Shown piece by piece: positions 55,980 through 63,913 of a stretch of DNA of 64,000 nucleotides (positions are counted from its first letter, which is position 1; the number at the start of each line of letters is the position of its first letter). A model generated the notes under the pieces. That model was not told the DNA's origin. It saw only the letters and a list, made by a program, of their open reading frames with translations, and ran no database searches. The DNA comes from Tessaracoccus flavescens (GTDB taxonomy: Bacteria; Actinomycetota; Actinomycetes; Propionibacteriales; Propionibacteriaceae): the NCBI RefSeq assembly GCF_001998865.1, contig NZ_CP019607.1, positions 2,914,001-2,978,000 of the forward strand, in the 5' to 3' direction. Both the position numbers and the translations under genes were made by a program.

Positions 55980-56909
55980 TCAGCTGACGCGATCTCCGGT
56001 CGCCAGGTCGAAGGCGAGAGGTTCGCCGTCGACGACGCACTGAAGGAGCAGTTGGCCGGTCTCCGGCGAGCACCGCCGTGAGCGCCTCCGCAGTCACCGC
56101 GCCAGGGGAGAACGGAGCACGGGACTCGTAGTCCACGAGGGGAGGAACGCACTGCACAAGGCTGCGCGACTGGCCCGGGACCAGTGCTTGCAGCACGGCC
56201 CCGTCGCAGGGCTCATCGCCCAAGAAGGCCTTCGCGTCTCCCGCGATCTGGACGTTGCGGGCGTCGTCCCCCGCCGCAACCATGACCGAGTACTAGGCGC
56301 CGCCGATGGCGGCCTCAGCCGTCTGAAGCCACGCATTCCAGGACGCCTCGTCTGCGAGCGCCGCGTCCCCGGACACGGGGGCGGGCGCCTGCTGAACGTC
56401 GCCGAGGTAGACGGCAAGGTCGGGGGCGGTGGTGTCGAGGGAGCAACGGTAGGTAACCAGGGGCTGCCCGGTCGGGGTCGCCTGCACGGTGATCCCGACC
56501 CGCTCGCGCTCGCACGCCCCGGCGTCCGGAGTCCGCGCCAGGATCCCCTCGGCGTCCAGCCGATCGAGCGGCAGGGGAACGGAACCTTCGTCGGCGCCGC
56601 GTCCGGGTCGGTGGTGTCGCGAAGCTCGTCGCCCCAGAGATCATGCTGGTACTCGAGAGTGCGGGTCTCGCTGTCGGTGACGACGGTGACGTTGAGGATT
56701 CCGGGCGCGTGATAGAAGATGGCGATCTCGCCGCCGTCCACCTGCGCGGTCGCGCGCTCAAGCAGCTTCGGGAGGTCGTCTGGTCGGTCGGCGGACTGCC
56801 ACCAGAGCACGACCCCGCCCACGGCGAGCAGCGCGAGGACGAGCACAGCGACGATGTGGGCCGGGCGGCGCCTGATGGCGCCGGCCGGCCCGGATGTTTC
56901 AGCTGTCAT
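55980..56909 (-). pseudogene. Frameshifted gene for a membrane-anchored exported protein
   Basis: A reading frame begins at ATG 56909 with one transmembrane helix (IVAVLVLALLAVGGVVLWW), then an external domain (DVDGGEIAIFYHAPGILNVTV-like, DLWGDELRDTTDP). The rest continues in another frame: TGQPLVTYRCSLDTTAPDLA, an in-frame TAG after AAIGGA at 56293, readthrough sequence VAAGDDARNVQIAGDAKAFLG, and a further shift to ETGQLLLQCVVDGEPLAFDL ending at 55980. At least two frameshifts and one nonsense codon. Original function unknown. Confidence 0.72.
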
Positions 56910-56965
56910 GGCCCCTCCGACCGGTCTGCTCAGGTGAGGGTAACCGGCGGAAGGGCCAGGCTCGC

Positions 56966-58399
56966 TCAGCCGGTGAAGCGCACGATGTTGTTGAACACCA
57001 TGCCCTTCGTCCACGCGTACCTGGCGGGCTGACCCGGCTTCGCGACGTTGCTGATGTAGCTGGTCTCGGTGTAGCTGCGGCAGCCGTTGCGTCCGGTCTT
57101 GGCGTTGTCGCACTCGGTGAACCACTTACGGCCGTTGACCACGTGCGTGCCGGGCGTGGCGAGCGGGTTGCCCTTCCAGATCGCGCGGGCTGAGGGCTGG
57201 TAGGTCAGGTTGTTGAACGTCCACCCGTTGCTCGCGTAGAAGGATCCGTTGGCCGCCTGCTTGATGACGGTCGCCTGGATGTCGGTGCGGCAGCGGGTCG
57301 TCGCCGAGTACTTCTCGCAGCTGGTGCGCCACTGGCGACCGTTGAGCGTGTGCTGCCCCGGCGTGGAATAGACGTCGAAGCCGCCGCGCTTGAGCCGGTA
57401 GAAGTCGACGGGTGCGTAGGAGAAGAGGCCCTGGGTCGTGGCACGCACCCACGTGCCGCGGTTCAGGTTGGTGATGCCCTTCGCCTTGTCGGCGGCGCTG
57501 TAGGCGATGGCGCCGGAGTCGGCGCCGCTGGTGATGGTCATCGACCCCATCCAGGTCCTCGTCCTCGCGACCGTTCCCGAGTCGAGATCGGACAGCGCGG
57601 CTGCGACGAGGCCCGTCGTGTTGGCGTTCTCGACCTCCGTGTAGACGGGGGCACCCCAGTACGAGCCGTTGCCGCGCTGCAGCTTCTTCAGGTAGCCGAC
57701 GGCCTTCGTCAGCGGCGCGTCGGCGGCCTTGATGCCCTTCGCCTTCGCGGCACGCAGGCCCATCACGAGGAGCGCGGTGCCGTCCGGGTCGGACTGGGCG
57801 GTGCAGCCCTTGCCCGCGGTGAAGTTCATCGGGAATCCGCCGTCGGCGCACTGCTTGCCCGCGACGAAGGAGACGGTGGAGGCGGGGAGGGTGCCGGTGC
57901 GGGCGAGGCCGATCATGGCGTAGCCCTGGCCGAAGGCGTTGGTGCCCTTCGACCATCCGGCCTCACCCGAGCCGTTGAACGAGGCAGCGGTGAGGGCGCG
58001 CGGGTTGATCCCGTCGTAGGAGGTAGTGCTGCGTCCCGAGGCCGACAGCGCGACCAGCGCCTTGGCGATCATGCCGTTGTCCTGCTGGGTCCCGTAGTTG
58101 GCGTTTGCCATGACCCGCTCCTTGAACGGGCCCTCGGCGGCCTTGAGCCAGCCGTCGGTCGTGGCCTGGGGCGCGCCCGCGGCGAGGCCGGCGAGGACGG
58201 CGTCGAGGGTGAGGCCGGGGTCCGCGGTTCCGGCGACCGATTCGAGCATCTTGTGTTTGGCCGAGGTCTGCTTGGCCATCCAGGCGACCGCCGCGACGGC
58301 CCTGTCGGCGTCGTGGCTCTCGGCGTTGGCGGGCAGGGAGGGGGCGATCGCAACTCCGGCGACCAGTGCGGCTGTCAGCAGCCGTGCGCGTGCACGCAT
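56966..58399 (-). CDS. Secreted alpha/alpha-toroid protein under a cobalamin riboswitch (transcobalamin alpha-domain-like)
   Basis: 477 residues. Signal peptide (~1-27, ending PANA). Residues ~30-330 form repeated helical hairpins: AVLAGLAAG, MIAKALVALSASG, GYAMIGLARTG, ALLVMGLRAAKAKG, TTGLVAAALSDL. This is the pattern of terpene-cyclase/prenyltransferase-like alpha6/alpha6 barrels and of the alpha domain of intrinsic factor and transcobalamin. Residues ~336-477 are two ~70-residue repeats, each with PGxHxxNGRxWxTxC, a CR pair and a FNN segment. A cobalamin riboswitch lies directly upstream. Predicted to bind or present cobalamin outside the cell; a polysaccharide-binding role for the C-terminal repeats is possible. 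Cobalamin binding is inference. Confidence 0.75.
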   Translation of the reverse strand: MRARARLLTAALVAGVAIAPSLPANAESHDADRAVAAVAWMAKQTSAKHKMLESVAGTADPGLTLDAVLAGLAAGAPQATTDGWLKAAEGPFKERVMANANYGTQQDNGMIAKALVALSASGRSTTSYDGINPRALTAASFNGSGEAGWSKGTNAFGQGYAMIGLARTGTLPASTVSFVAGKQCADGGFPMNFTAGKGCTAQSDPDGTALLVMGLRAAKAKGIKAADAPLTKAVGYLKKLQRGNGSYWGAPVYTEVENANTTGLVAAALSDLDSGTVARTRTWMGSMTITSGADSGAIAYSAADKAKGITNLNRGTWVRATTQGLFSYAPVDFYRLKRGGFDVYSTPGQHTLNGRQWRTSCEKYSATTRCRTDIQATVIKQAANGSFYASNGWTFNNLTYQPSARAIWKGNPLATPGTHVVNGRKWFTECDNAKTGRNGCRSYTETSYISNVAKPGQPARYAWTKGMVFNNIVRFTG

Positions 58400-58444
58400 G
58401 TGGATCCTTTCGCGTCATTCCGCTGGCCATCTGCCGCGGACGAT

Positions 58445-58557
58445 CCGTGTGTGCCGAGCCCAGGTCCGACTTGCCCCGACGAGGGGGTCACGGTTGCGCG
58501 TCAGTCCCGGATTCGCACCGGATTCCACGCTCGGCCTGCTGAGCGTAACACGCTGTC
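58445..58557 (-). promoter_or_regulatory. Cobalamin riboswitch upstream of the alpha/alpha-toroid gene
   Basis: On the minus strand the core GGTGCGAATCCGGGACTGAC, then GCGCAACCGTGA, and the B12-box-like AGTCGGACCTGG appear in the order and spacing of the cobalamin class. GCCGAGC and GCTCGGC can form the closing stem. The gene's RBS (AAAGGA) lies ~45 bases beyond, so either transcription or translation could be controlled. High cobalamin would be expected to switch expression off. Confidence 0.88.
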
Positions 58558-58599
58558 ACCCGGGACTGTGCGGGCGGCTTCGAGGAAGCGTCCTTCGGC

Positions 58600-59445
58600 T
58601 CAGCCGGTCTTGGCGGGGGCGGCGATCCGGGCCATCCCGGACGCGCGCCGCAGCACCGTCAGGACGGGTCGTCCGAGGATCAGGATGGCGAGGCTCGTGG
58701 TGATCGCCCTGCCGGTGTCCCAGCCGCCGGTCGAGGTGATCAGCGTGAACCAGCCGAACCGGGTGAGGTTCTCTCCGATCGGTGCCCCGGGGATGTAGTC
58801 CAGGCTCCCCGGGACGCCGTTGGCGTCGATGTCGGAGATGAAGGGCCAGAACCAGAGGTTCATCAGCGCGCCGTAGACGTAGGCCGAGACGATGCCGAAG
58901 ACGATCAGCATGACGATCTCCCAGCGGCCCTTTACCCGTCTTGGCAGCAGCCCGGCGGCCAGCCCCACCCAGCCAGCGCACAGCATCTGGAACGGAAGCC
59001 ACGGGCCGATGCCCGCGGTGAGCAGGGCCGAGGCGAACAGCGACGTGAACCCCAGCAGATAGCCGAACCCTGGCCCGAAGGCGCGCCCCGCGAGCACGAG
59101 CAGGAAGAAGACCGACTCGATGCCCGCCGTTCCCGCCCCGAGTGCCGGTCGGATCGCGGCGTTGATGGCGGAAAGGACGCCCAGCACCGCGAGCGCCTTC
59201 GAGTCGAGTCCGCCCTCGGCGACCTGGGCGATCACCAGGAGCAGGATGATCGGCAGCAGCGCCGCGAAGACGAACGGCGCGTCCTCGGCGTGCTGAGGGG
59301 AGACGTCGACGGCCGGGATGATCAGCGGCCACCCCAACGCGAACAGCCCGAGCAGCGTCGACAGCGCGATGACCAGCCAGGTCCGCCAGCCGAGGGCGAC
59401 GCCGATCACCGGGTCCGGGATCTCCAGGGACTCAGCGCGAGGCAT
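58600..59445 (-). CDS. ECF transporter substrate-specific (S) component, probable cobalamin type
   Basis: A 281-residue membrane protein with about six to seven helices (TWLVIALSTLLGLFALGWPLI; FVFAALLPIILLLVIAQ; FLLVLAGRAFGPGFGYLLGF). Aromatic and glycine-rich loops (GALMNLWFWPF) resemble ECF S components that bind vitamins. It is encoded last in the T-ATPase-S operon under a cobalamin riboswitch, so cobalamin or a precursor is the likely ligand (a CbrT-like role); no cobalamin-specific residue is recognised. ATG 59445 overlaps the ATPase stop by 14 bases. Confidence 0.8.
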   Translation of the reverse strand: MPRAESLEIPDPVIGVALGWRTWLVIALSTLLGLFALGWPLIIPAVDVSPQHAEDAPFVFAALLPIILLLVIAQVAEGGLDSKALAVLGVLSAINAAIRPALGAGTAGIESVFFLLVLAGRAFGPGFGYLLGFTSLFASALLTAGIGPWLPFQMLCAGWVGLAAGLLPRRVKGRWEIVMLIVFGIVSAYVYGALMNLWFWPFISDIDANGVPGSLDYIPGAPIGENLTRFGWFTLITSTGGWDTGRAITTSLAILILGRPVLTVLRRASGMARIAAPAKTG

Positions 59446-60988
59446 CGACGAACTCCCTGACGGTGAGCACAGGGGTGGGGTTTGCCACCTTCGCGACCTG
59501 CGTGGCGAGGAGCGCCGACCCGGCGAGCACCGGGCGGGTCGGCCCGTCGGAGACGATCTCGCCCTCGGCCATCACGACGACCCGCTCGCACGTCTCGGCG
59601 ACCATCTCGACGTCGTGGGTGGCGATCAGCACCGACCGGCCCGCCGCGGCGAGGTCGGCGATGATGCGGCTCAGTTCGGCCTTCGCGGCGTAGTCGAGGC
59701 CGCGGGTGGGCTCGTCGAGCAGCACGACGGGCGGGTCCCCGGCGAGCTCGACGGCGAGCACCACGGCGAGCTTCTGCCCCTCCGACAGGTCGCGCGGATG
59801 GGCCGACGGGTCGATGGTCGGGACGAGCCGCCGCAGCAGGGCCAGCGTCGTGCCGGCCTCGAGTTCGGCGTTGCGGTCGCTCATCGAGCACTCCGCCTCG
59901 ACGGAGGTGAGGTAGAGCAGGTCGGCGGGGGTCTGCGGGACCAGCGCGATCCGGTCTGCGAGCTCGACGGTGCCGCCGTCGCGTCGACCCGCACCCTGGA
60001 TGGCCCACATCAGGCTCGACTTGCCGCAGCCGTTGCGCCCCATCAGCGCCGTCACCTCGCCCTTGTGCAGGGTCAGGTCGACGCCGGACACGGCGAGTTT
60101 CTCGGGGTAACGCACGATGATGCCCTGCGCGCGCAGCGCGATGTCCGTGTGCGGCAGGGGAGCAGGCAGTGCCGGCGGCTGGTCGCGCCAGCGCTGGCGT
60201 TCGGCCGACGCGGCCCTGCGCCCCTCCCGGATCGTCAGCGGCAGCGGCGACCAGCCGAGCTCCACCCCCAACTCCACCAGCGGTGGCTTGATCGGAGAGG
60301 TGCGCAGCATGGCGCGGGTCTCTCCGACGCTGACCTCGTCACCGACGAGCAGCACGCTGTCCGCGAACTCGATCACGCGCTCCATCCGGTGCTCGGCGAT
60401 GACGACGGTGGTGCCGAGGTCGCGGACGAGTCGGCTGATCGTGGCGAGCACCTCCTCGGCGGCGATCGGGTCGAGCGCGGAGGTGGGCTCGTCGAGGACG
60501 AGCACCTGCGGCGAACTGGCGATCACCGAACCGATCGCGACGCGCTGCTGTTGCCCGCCCGACAGAGTGCGCAGCGGCCGCGCGCGCAGGTCGGCAATGC
60601 CGAGCAGGTCGAGCGTCTCCTCGACGCGGCGGCGCATCTCCGCGGGCGGGAACCCCAGTTGCTCCATCGAGTAGGCCAGTTCCTCTTCGACGACATCGGT
60701 CACGAAGCCGGCGAGCGGATCCTGGCCCACGTAGCCGACGGTGGTCGCGAGTTCCCGGGGCTGCAGCATCGTGGTGTCCCTGCCGTCGATGACGATGCGG
60801 CCGGTGCGCACGCCCCCCGTGAAGCGGGGGACCAGGTTGTTGATGCAGCCGAGCAGGGTCGACTTTCCGCTGCCGGTCGGCCCGACGACGAGGCACAACT
60901 CGCCCTCCTCCAGCTCGAAGCTGGCGTGGCTGAGCCGGAGCACCTCGTTGTTGGCGTAGCGGAGGCTGACGTCGTCGAAGGTGATCAT
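59432..60988 (-). CDS. ECF transporter double ATPase (fused EcfA-EcfA')
   Basis: 518 residues holding two complete ABC ATPase domains. First half: Walker A GPTGSGKST (36-44), ABC signature LSGGQQQRVAIG and Walker B VLVLDEPTSALD. Second half: Walker A GRNGCGKSS (317-325), signature LSEGQKLAVVLA and Walker B VVLLDEPTRGLD. ECF energy modules usually use two separate ATPases; here they are one chain. It energises the T and S subunits encoded on either side. ATG at 60988 overlaps the T-subunit stop (ATGA). Confidence 0.92.
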   Translation of the reverse strand: MITFDDVSLRYANNEVLRLSHASFELEEGELCLVVGPTGSGKSTLLGCINNLVPRFTGGVRTGRIVIDGRDTTMLQPRELATTVGYVGQDPLAGFVTDVVEEELAYSMEQLGFPPAEMRRRVEETLDLLGIADLRARPLRTLSGGQQQRVAIGSVIASSPQVLVLDEPTSALDPIAAEEVLATISRLVRDLGTTVVIAEHRMERVIEFADSVLLVGDEVSVGETRAMLRTSPIKPPLVELGVELGWSPLPLTIREGRRAASAERQRWRDQPPALPAPLPHTDIALRAQGIIVRYPEKLAVSGVDLTLHKGEVTALMGRNGCGKSSLMWAIQGAGRRDGGTVELADRIALVPQTPADLLYLTSVEAECSMSDRNAELEAGTTLALLRRLVPTIDPSAHPRDLSEGQKLAVVLAVELAGDPPVVLLDEPTRGLDYAAKAELSRIIADLAAAGRSVLIATHDVEMVAETCERVVVMAEGEIVSDGPTRPVLAGSALLATQVAKVANPTPVLTVREFVDASR

Positions 60989-62112
60989 GCAGACCTCCGG
61001 ATCTCGGGAGCGGGCGTGATGAAGGCGGGAAGGGCGGCGACGATCAGGACCAGCAGGAGCGGCAGGTCGAGGGCGGGCCACTGGAATGGTGAGACCGAGG
61101 GGAACAGGATCCAGGCGTCTGCGTAGTTCGCCCTGAGGTAGATGGTGACGGCCGGGATGACGCCGCAGGCGACGGCGAGCGTCTCCGCGAGCCCCCAACG
61201 GATCGGGCGGTACTGGGTGCGCTGTACGTCGCGCCCGGAGATGCGCAGGGCGGCCACCGCCGCGCCGACCCCGACCGCGAGCAGGACGGTGGAGATCACC
61301 GGGATGTCAAGCAGGCGGAGATCGGGCACGCCGCCCAGGAACCGGAACGCCCAGACAGCGAGCCCGCCCATGGAGACCAGAGCGAGGCCGAGGGACAGCG
61401 CCCGGTCCCGAGGGGTCTGCGTACCGGTGCGGCCGTAGCCGCGCACATCCATCGATGCCGCAAGCGAGAGTGAGCGCTCCAGCGCGTCCGACAGCACGGG
61501 AACGATGATCGTCTCGACGACCCGTAGCCGCTCCCGGCGCGTGCGCGTCGCCGGGGCCCGCCGCAGCTTCCGCGCCCGGGCCACCCGCTGCAGGGACTCT
61601 CCGAGCTGGGGGAGGGCCGAGACGGCCACGATCATCACGGTGCCCAGCTCGTAGAGGGCCCCGGGAAGGCTGGCCAGCAGCTTCTTCGGGTTGGCGAGCG
61701 AGTTGGCCGCGCCGAAGCAGACCACGATCATGGCGAGCCGGGCGCCGTCGTAGAAGCCGCTCAGCACCGACTCGAGCGAGACGGGGCCGAGCAGCCTGAT
61801 CCCGCGCACCCAGCTCGGCAGGGGGATCTCGGGGAGGGTGAACAGGATCGTCGGCCCGTCCGCCCCGCCGAACAGCACCCGGAATCCGATCCGCACGACG
61901 ATGATGAACGCGGCCAGGTACAGGTACATGCGAAAGGATCGCGCCCAGGGGTTCGAGCCGCGCCGCGACACCGTCACCAGGCAGATCACGGCGATGAACC
62001 CGAGCAGCAGCAGGGGGTTCGTCGTGGTCGACCCGGCGACGGCGATGGCGAGGGCGTAGCCCCACCAGGCGAACGGGTGCAGTTGGCGGGGCAGCAGGTA
62101 GCGCTGAATCAC
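60985..62112 (-). CDS. ECF transporter transmembrane T component
   Basis: About 375 residues, with six or more helices and the cytosolic coupling helices of EcfT, including [13 protein letters not shown] (the ARG-type motif that docks on the ATPases). GTG 62112 is chosen because it overlaps the preceding TGA (GTGA); GTG 62130 is an alternative giving six more residues. With the fused ATPase and the S component it forms a complete group I ECF importer. Strand order from the riboswitch: two secreted proteins, T, ATPase, S. Confidence 0.85.
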   Translation of the reverse strand: MIQRYLLPRQLHPFAWWGYALAIAVAGSTTTNPLLLLGFIAVICLVTVSRRGSNPWARSFRMYLYLAAFIIVVRIGFRVLFGGADGPTILFTLPEIPLPSWVRGIRLLGPVSLESVLSGFYDGARLAMIVVCFGAANSLANPKKLLASLPGALYELGTVMIVAVSALPQLGESLQRVARARKLRRAPATRTRRERLRVVETIIVPVLSDALERSLSLAASMDVRGYGRTGTQTPRDRALSLGLALVSMGGLAVWAFRFLGGVPDLRLLDIPVISTVLLAVGVGAAVAALRISGRDVQRTQYRPIRWGLAETLAVACGVIPAVTIYLRANYADAWILFPSVSPFQWPALDLPLLLVLIVAALPAFITPAPEIRRSA

Positions 62113-63074
62113 AGTCCGCGTCGTCGCCACCAGACGATGCCGCCTCCGGCTCCGATCGCCGCGACGACCCCGACCCCGACGAAGGTGCCGAGCGGAACCC
62201 CTGCTGGCTCGGCAGGCACGGTTGGCGCCGCTGTCGAGGACGGGCTCGGCGTGGGCGTCGGTGTCGGCGAAGGGCTCGGGGTGGGGGTCGGCGTCGGCGA
62301 CTGGATCGGGGAACGGGACGGGCTCGGCGTGGGGGTCGGGCTGGGCGTCGGCGTCGGCGCGGCCGAGCGCGACGGTGTGGGCCTCGCTGACGGTGTCGCC
62401 GACGCAGTGGTGGGGCGTTTCGTCGGCTCGGCGCTCGGCACCTCCGCGCTGGAGGCGGGAGCCTCCGGCGTCGGCTCGGGCGCCTGTCCGGTCTCCGCGG
62501 CCGTAGGCTCGGCCGGCTCGGGCGCCGCCGTCGTCGGCTCGGCGACGGGGTGTGTGGGCTTCACCCTGGGGGCCGGGTTGGTGTCCTTCGCCTTGTTCAG
62601 CGAGAACGACCACCCTTCGTAGCCACCGAGGATCGCCTCGTGCGCCGCTCCTCCTGTCTGGGAAAAGGTCCACCTGCCGCCGTTGTCTGCGTGCCAGTAC
62701 GACCAGAAGGCCCCGTCCGGCGGGGTCTGCCCGCAGCGCTCCCGGTAGGTCGGGTCCCCCGTGAGTGGAAGGGTCTCGTTGACGCCGGGCCTGCCGCCGA
62801 TCCGACACACGAAGCTCGGCCCGTCGTGCAGGGTGCCCTCGGGATTCAGCCCGGCCAACTGCAGGATCTGCAGCCCCGAGGTGCCCGGCTCGACCCCGGA
62901 GATGCAGGTGACGATCGTCTCGCCTCCGAGGTCCTGGTAGTCGACCACGAGCGTGACGCCTGCGTCATCGGTGCACGCGCCGGCGGTGACGTCCGCCGCC
63001 GCGGGGGTGCTGTCGATCCAGGCCGAGCCGAGGACGAGCAGACCCGCCGCGGTGGCGGCGGTGGTGCGTCGCAT
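62109..63074 (-). CDS. Exported DUF4430/transcobalamin-C-like protein with P/T/S stalk and membrane anchor
   Basis: 321 residues. Signal peptide (~1-27, ending AAA). Residues ~30-150 form a compact domain with the transcobalamin-C/DUF4430 style: [40 protein letters not shown]. Three or four cysteines suggest disulfides. Residues ~160-285 are a Pro/Thr/Ser-rich stalk with [11 protein letters not shown] repeats, and the C-terminus is one helix ([21 protein letters not shown]) with RRR, anchoring the domain at the cell surface. Cobalamin ligand is inferred from the riboswitch and the ECF neighbours. Confidence 0.78.
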   Translation of the reverse strand: MRRTTAATAAGLLVLGSAWIDSTPAAADVTAGACTDDAGVTLVVDYQDLGGETIVTCISGVEPGTSGLQILQLAGLNPEGTLHDGPSFVCRIGGRPGVNETLPLTGDPTYRERCGQTPPDGAFWSYWHADNGGRWTFSQTGGAAHEAILGGYEGWSFSLNKAKDTNPAPRVKPTHPVAEPTTAAPEPAEPTAAETGQAPEPTPEAPASSAEVPSAEPTKRPTTASATPSARPTPSRSAAPTPTPSPTPTPSPSRSPIQSPTPTPTPSPSPTPTPTPSPSSTAAPTVPAEPAGVPLGTFVGVGVVAAIGAGGGIVWWRRRGL

Positions 63075-63080
63075 CAGGGA

Positions 63081-63698
63081 TCAGACTCCCGAGTCGGGCA
63101 GGCCCGGCTTGACGGTGGGAGCGACGGTCGGCTTCGCGGGCGTCGGCGTGGCTGCGCTCGGGGTGGCAGCGGGGGTCGACGGCACGAGACTCGGCGTGGC
63201 TGCGGGGGTGGACGGCTCCGGAGTGGGCGTGGCGTCGAGGGTGACGCCCTCGACCGGGTCGGCGGTCGGGGCGACGGCATCGACCTCCCAGTCAGGCTGC
63301 AGCACGAGCGCGAGGACGTCGCTCGCGGACAGTTCGAGCTGCCCGAGGCCGACCTGCGCGAACTCCCACTCCGCCGGGTAGGCGCCATCTGCGGGGCTCT
63401 TCGAGTAGACCGACCACCACTCCCTGTCCTTGGCGGTGCGGCCGTCGATCTCGGTGACGTAGGCGTCGGTCTGCGTGGTCAGGCCTGTGTCGAGCAGGGC
63501 CTCCTGGGCGGTGCGGAACTTCTCGGCGCACGCGCCGGTGGTCGTCTCGTCGTACTGCACGTGCACCCAGACAAGGCCTGCCTGGACGCATTCGGCGGCG
63601 GTGGCCGGCGCGGCATTCGCGGTGACCGCCGGGACGGCGAGGCCTGCGGTGAGGATGGCTGCCGCGGTCAGCGCGGCGGGCTTTGAGTGGCGGAACAT
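63081..63698 (-). CDS. Secreted DUF4430/transcobalamin-C-like protein
   Basis: 205 residues. Signal peptide (~1-30, ending ANA). Residues ~32-135 resemble DUF4430: VWVHVQYDETTTGACAEKF, TAQEALLDTGLTTQTDAYV, REWWSVYSKSPADG and DVLALVLQPDW. A Pro/Thr-rich tail follows. The protein ends GLPDSGV, a sorting-signal-like pattern but with no following membrane helix. First gene after the second cobalamin riboswitch; RBS GAGGG. The stop (TGA) is followed two codons later, in the same frame, by the ATG of the next gene. Confidence 0.78.
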   Translation of the reverse strand: MFRHSKPAALTAAAILTAGLAVPAVTANAAPATAAECVQAGLVWVHVQYDETTTGACAEKFRTAQEALLDTGLTTQTDAYVTEIDGRTAKDREWWSVYSKSPADGAYPAEWEFAQVGLGQLELSASDVLALVLQPDWEVDAVAPTADPVEGVTLDATPTPEPSTPAATPSLVPSTPAATPSAATPTPAKPTVAPTVKPGLPDSGV

Positions 63699-63754
63699 GT
63701 GGCCCTCGAATCGTTTGGTCCGTCGGCCACGGGGCTTGTCCGCTTGTGCGACGG

Positions 63755-63870
63755 AGGATCAACCTGACGCCAGACGGCGGTCCGACTCCCCGCGAGGCTC
63801 GCGGGATCACGGTTGCGCGACAGCTCCGGGATCTCACCGGATTCATCCGCCTGACGGGCGTCACCTTACC
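63755..63870 (-). promoter_or_regulatory. Cobalamin riboswitch upstream of the DUF4430/ECF operon
   Basis: On the minus strand CCGGTGAGATCCCGGAGCTG, GCGCAACCGTGATCCC and the box AGTCGGACCGCC are in the canonical order; GACGCC and GGCGTC form the closing stem. It precedes the ATG at 63698 by ~60 bases. This would switch off the whole secreted-protein/T/ATPase/S operon when cobalamin is plentiful. Confidence 0.9.
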
Positions 63871-63877
63871 CCAGCGC

Positions 63878-63883
63878 TAGGGT
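63878..63883 (+). promoter_or_regulatory. Candidate -10 box (TAGGGT) of the HAD gene
   Basis: TAGGGT is ~31 bases before ATG 63914, leaving a short leader that contains the AGGAAGGA RBS at 63901-63908. Confidence 0.45.
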
Positions 63884-63913
63884 GGAGACCGTACCGGCCC
63901 AGGAAGGACCCCC

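Noticed and set aside
62200..62560. Tandem short repeats that could suggest a CRISPR-like or satellite array
   Set aside because: They encode the Pro/Thr/Ser stalk of the 62109-63074 protein in frame. There are no spacers of constant length and no cas genes.
63072..63083. Possible selenocysteine or readthrough TGA joining the two DUF4430-like proteins
   Set aside because: No selenocysteine insertion element was seen, the next gene has its own signal peptide right after the TGA, and a fused product would place a signal peptide in mid-protein.
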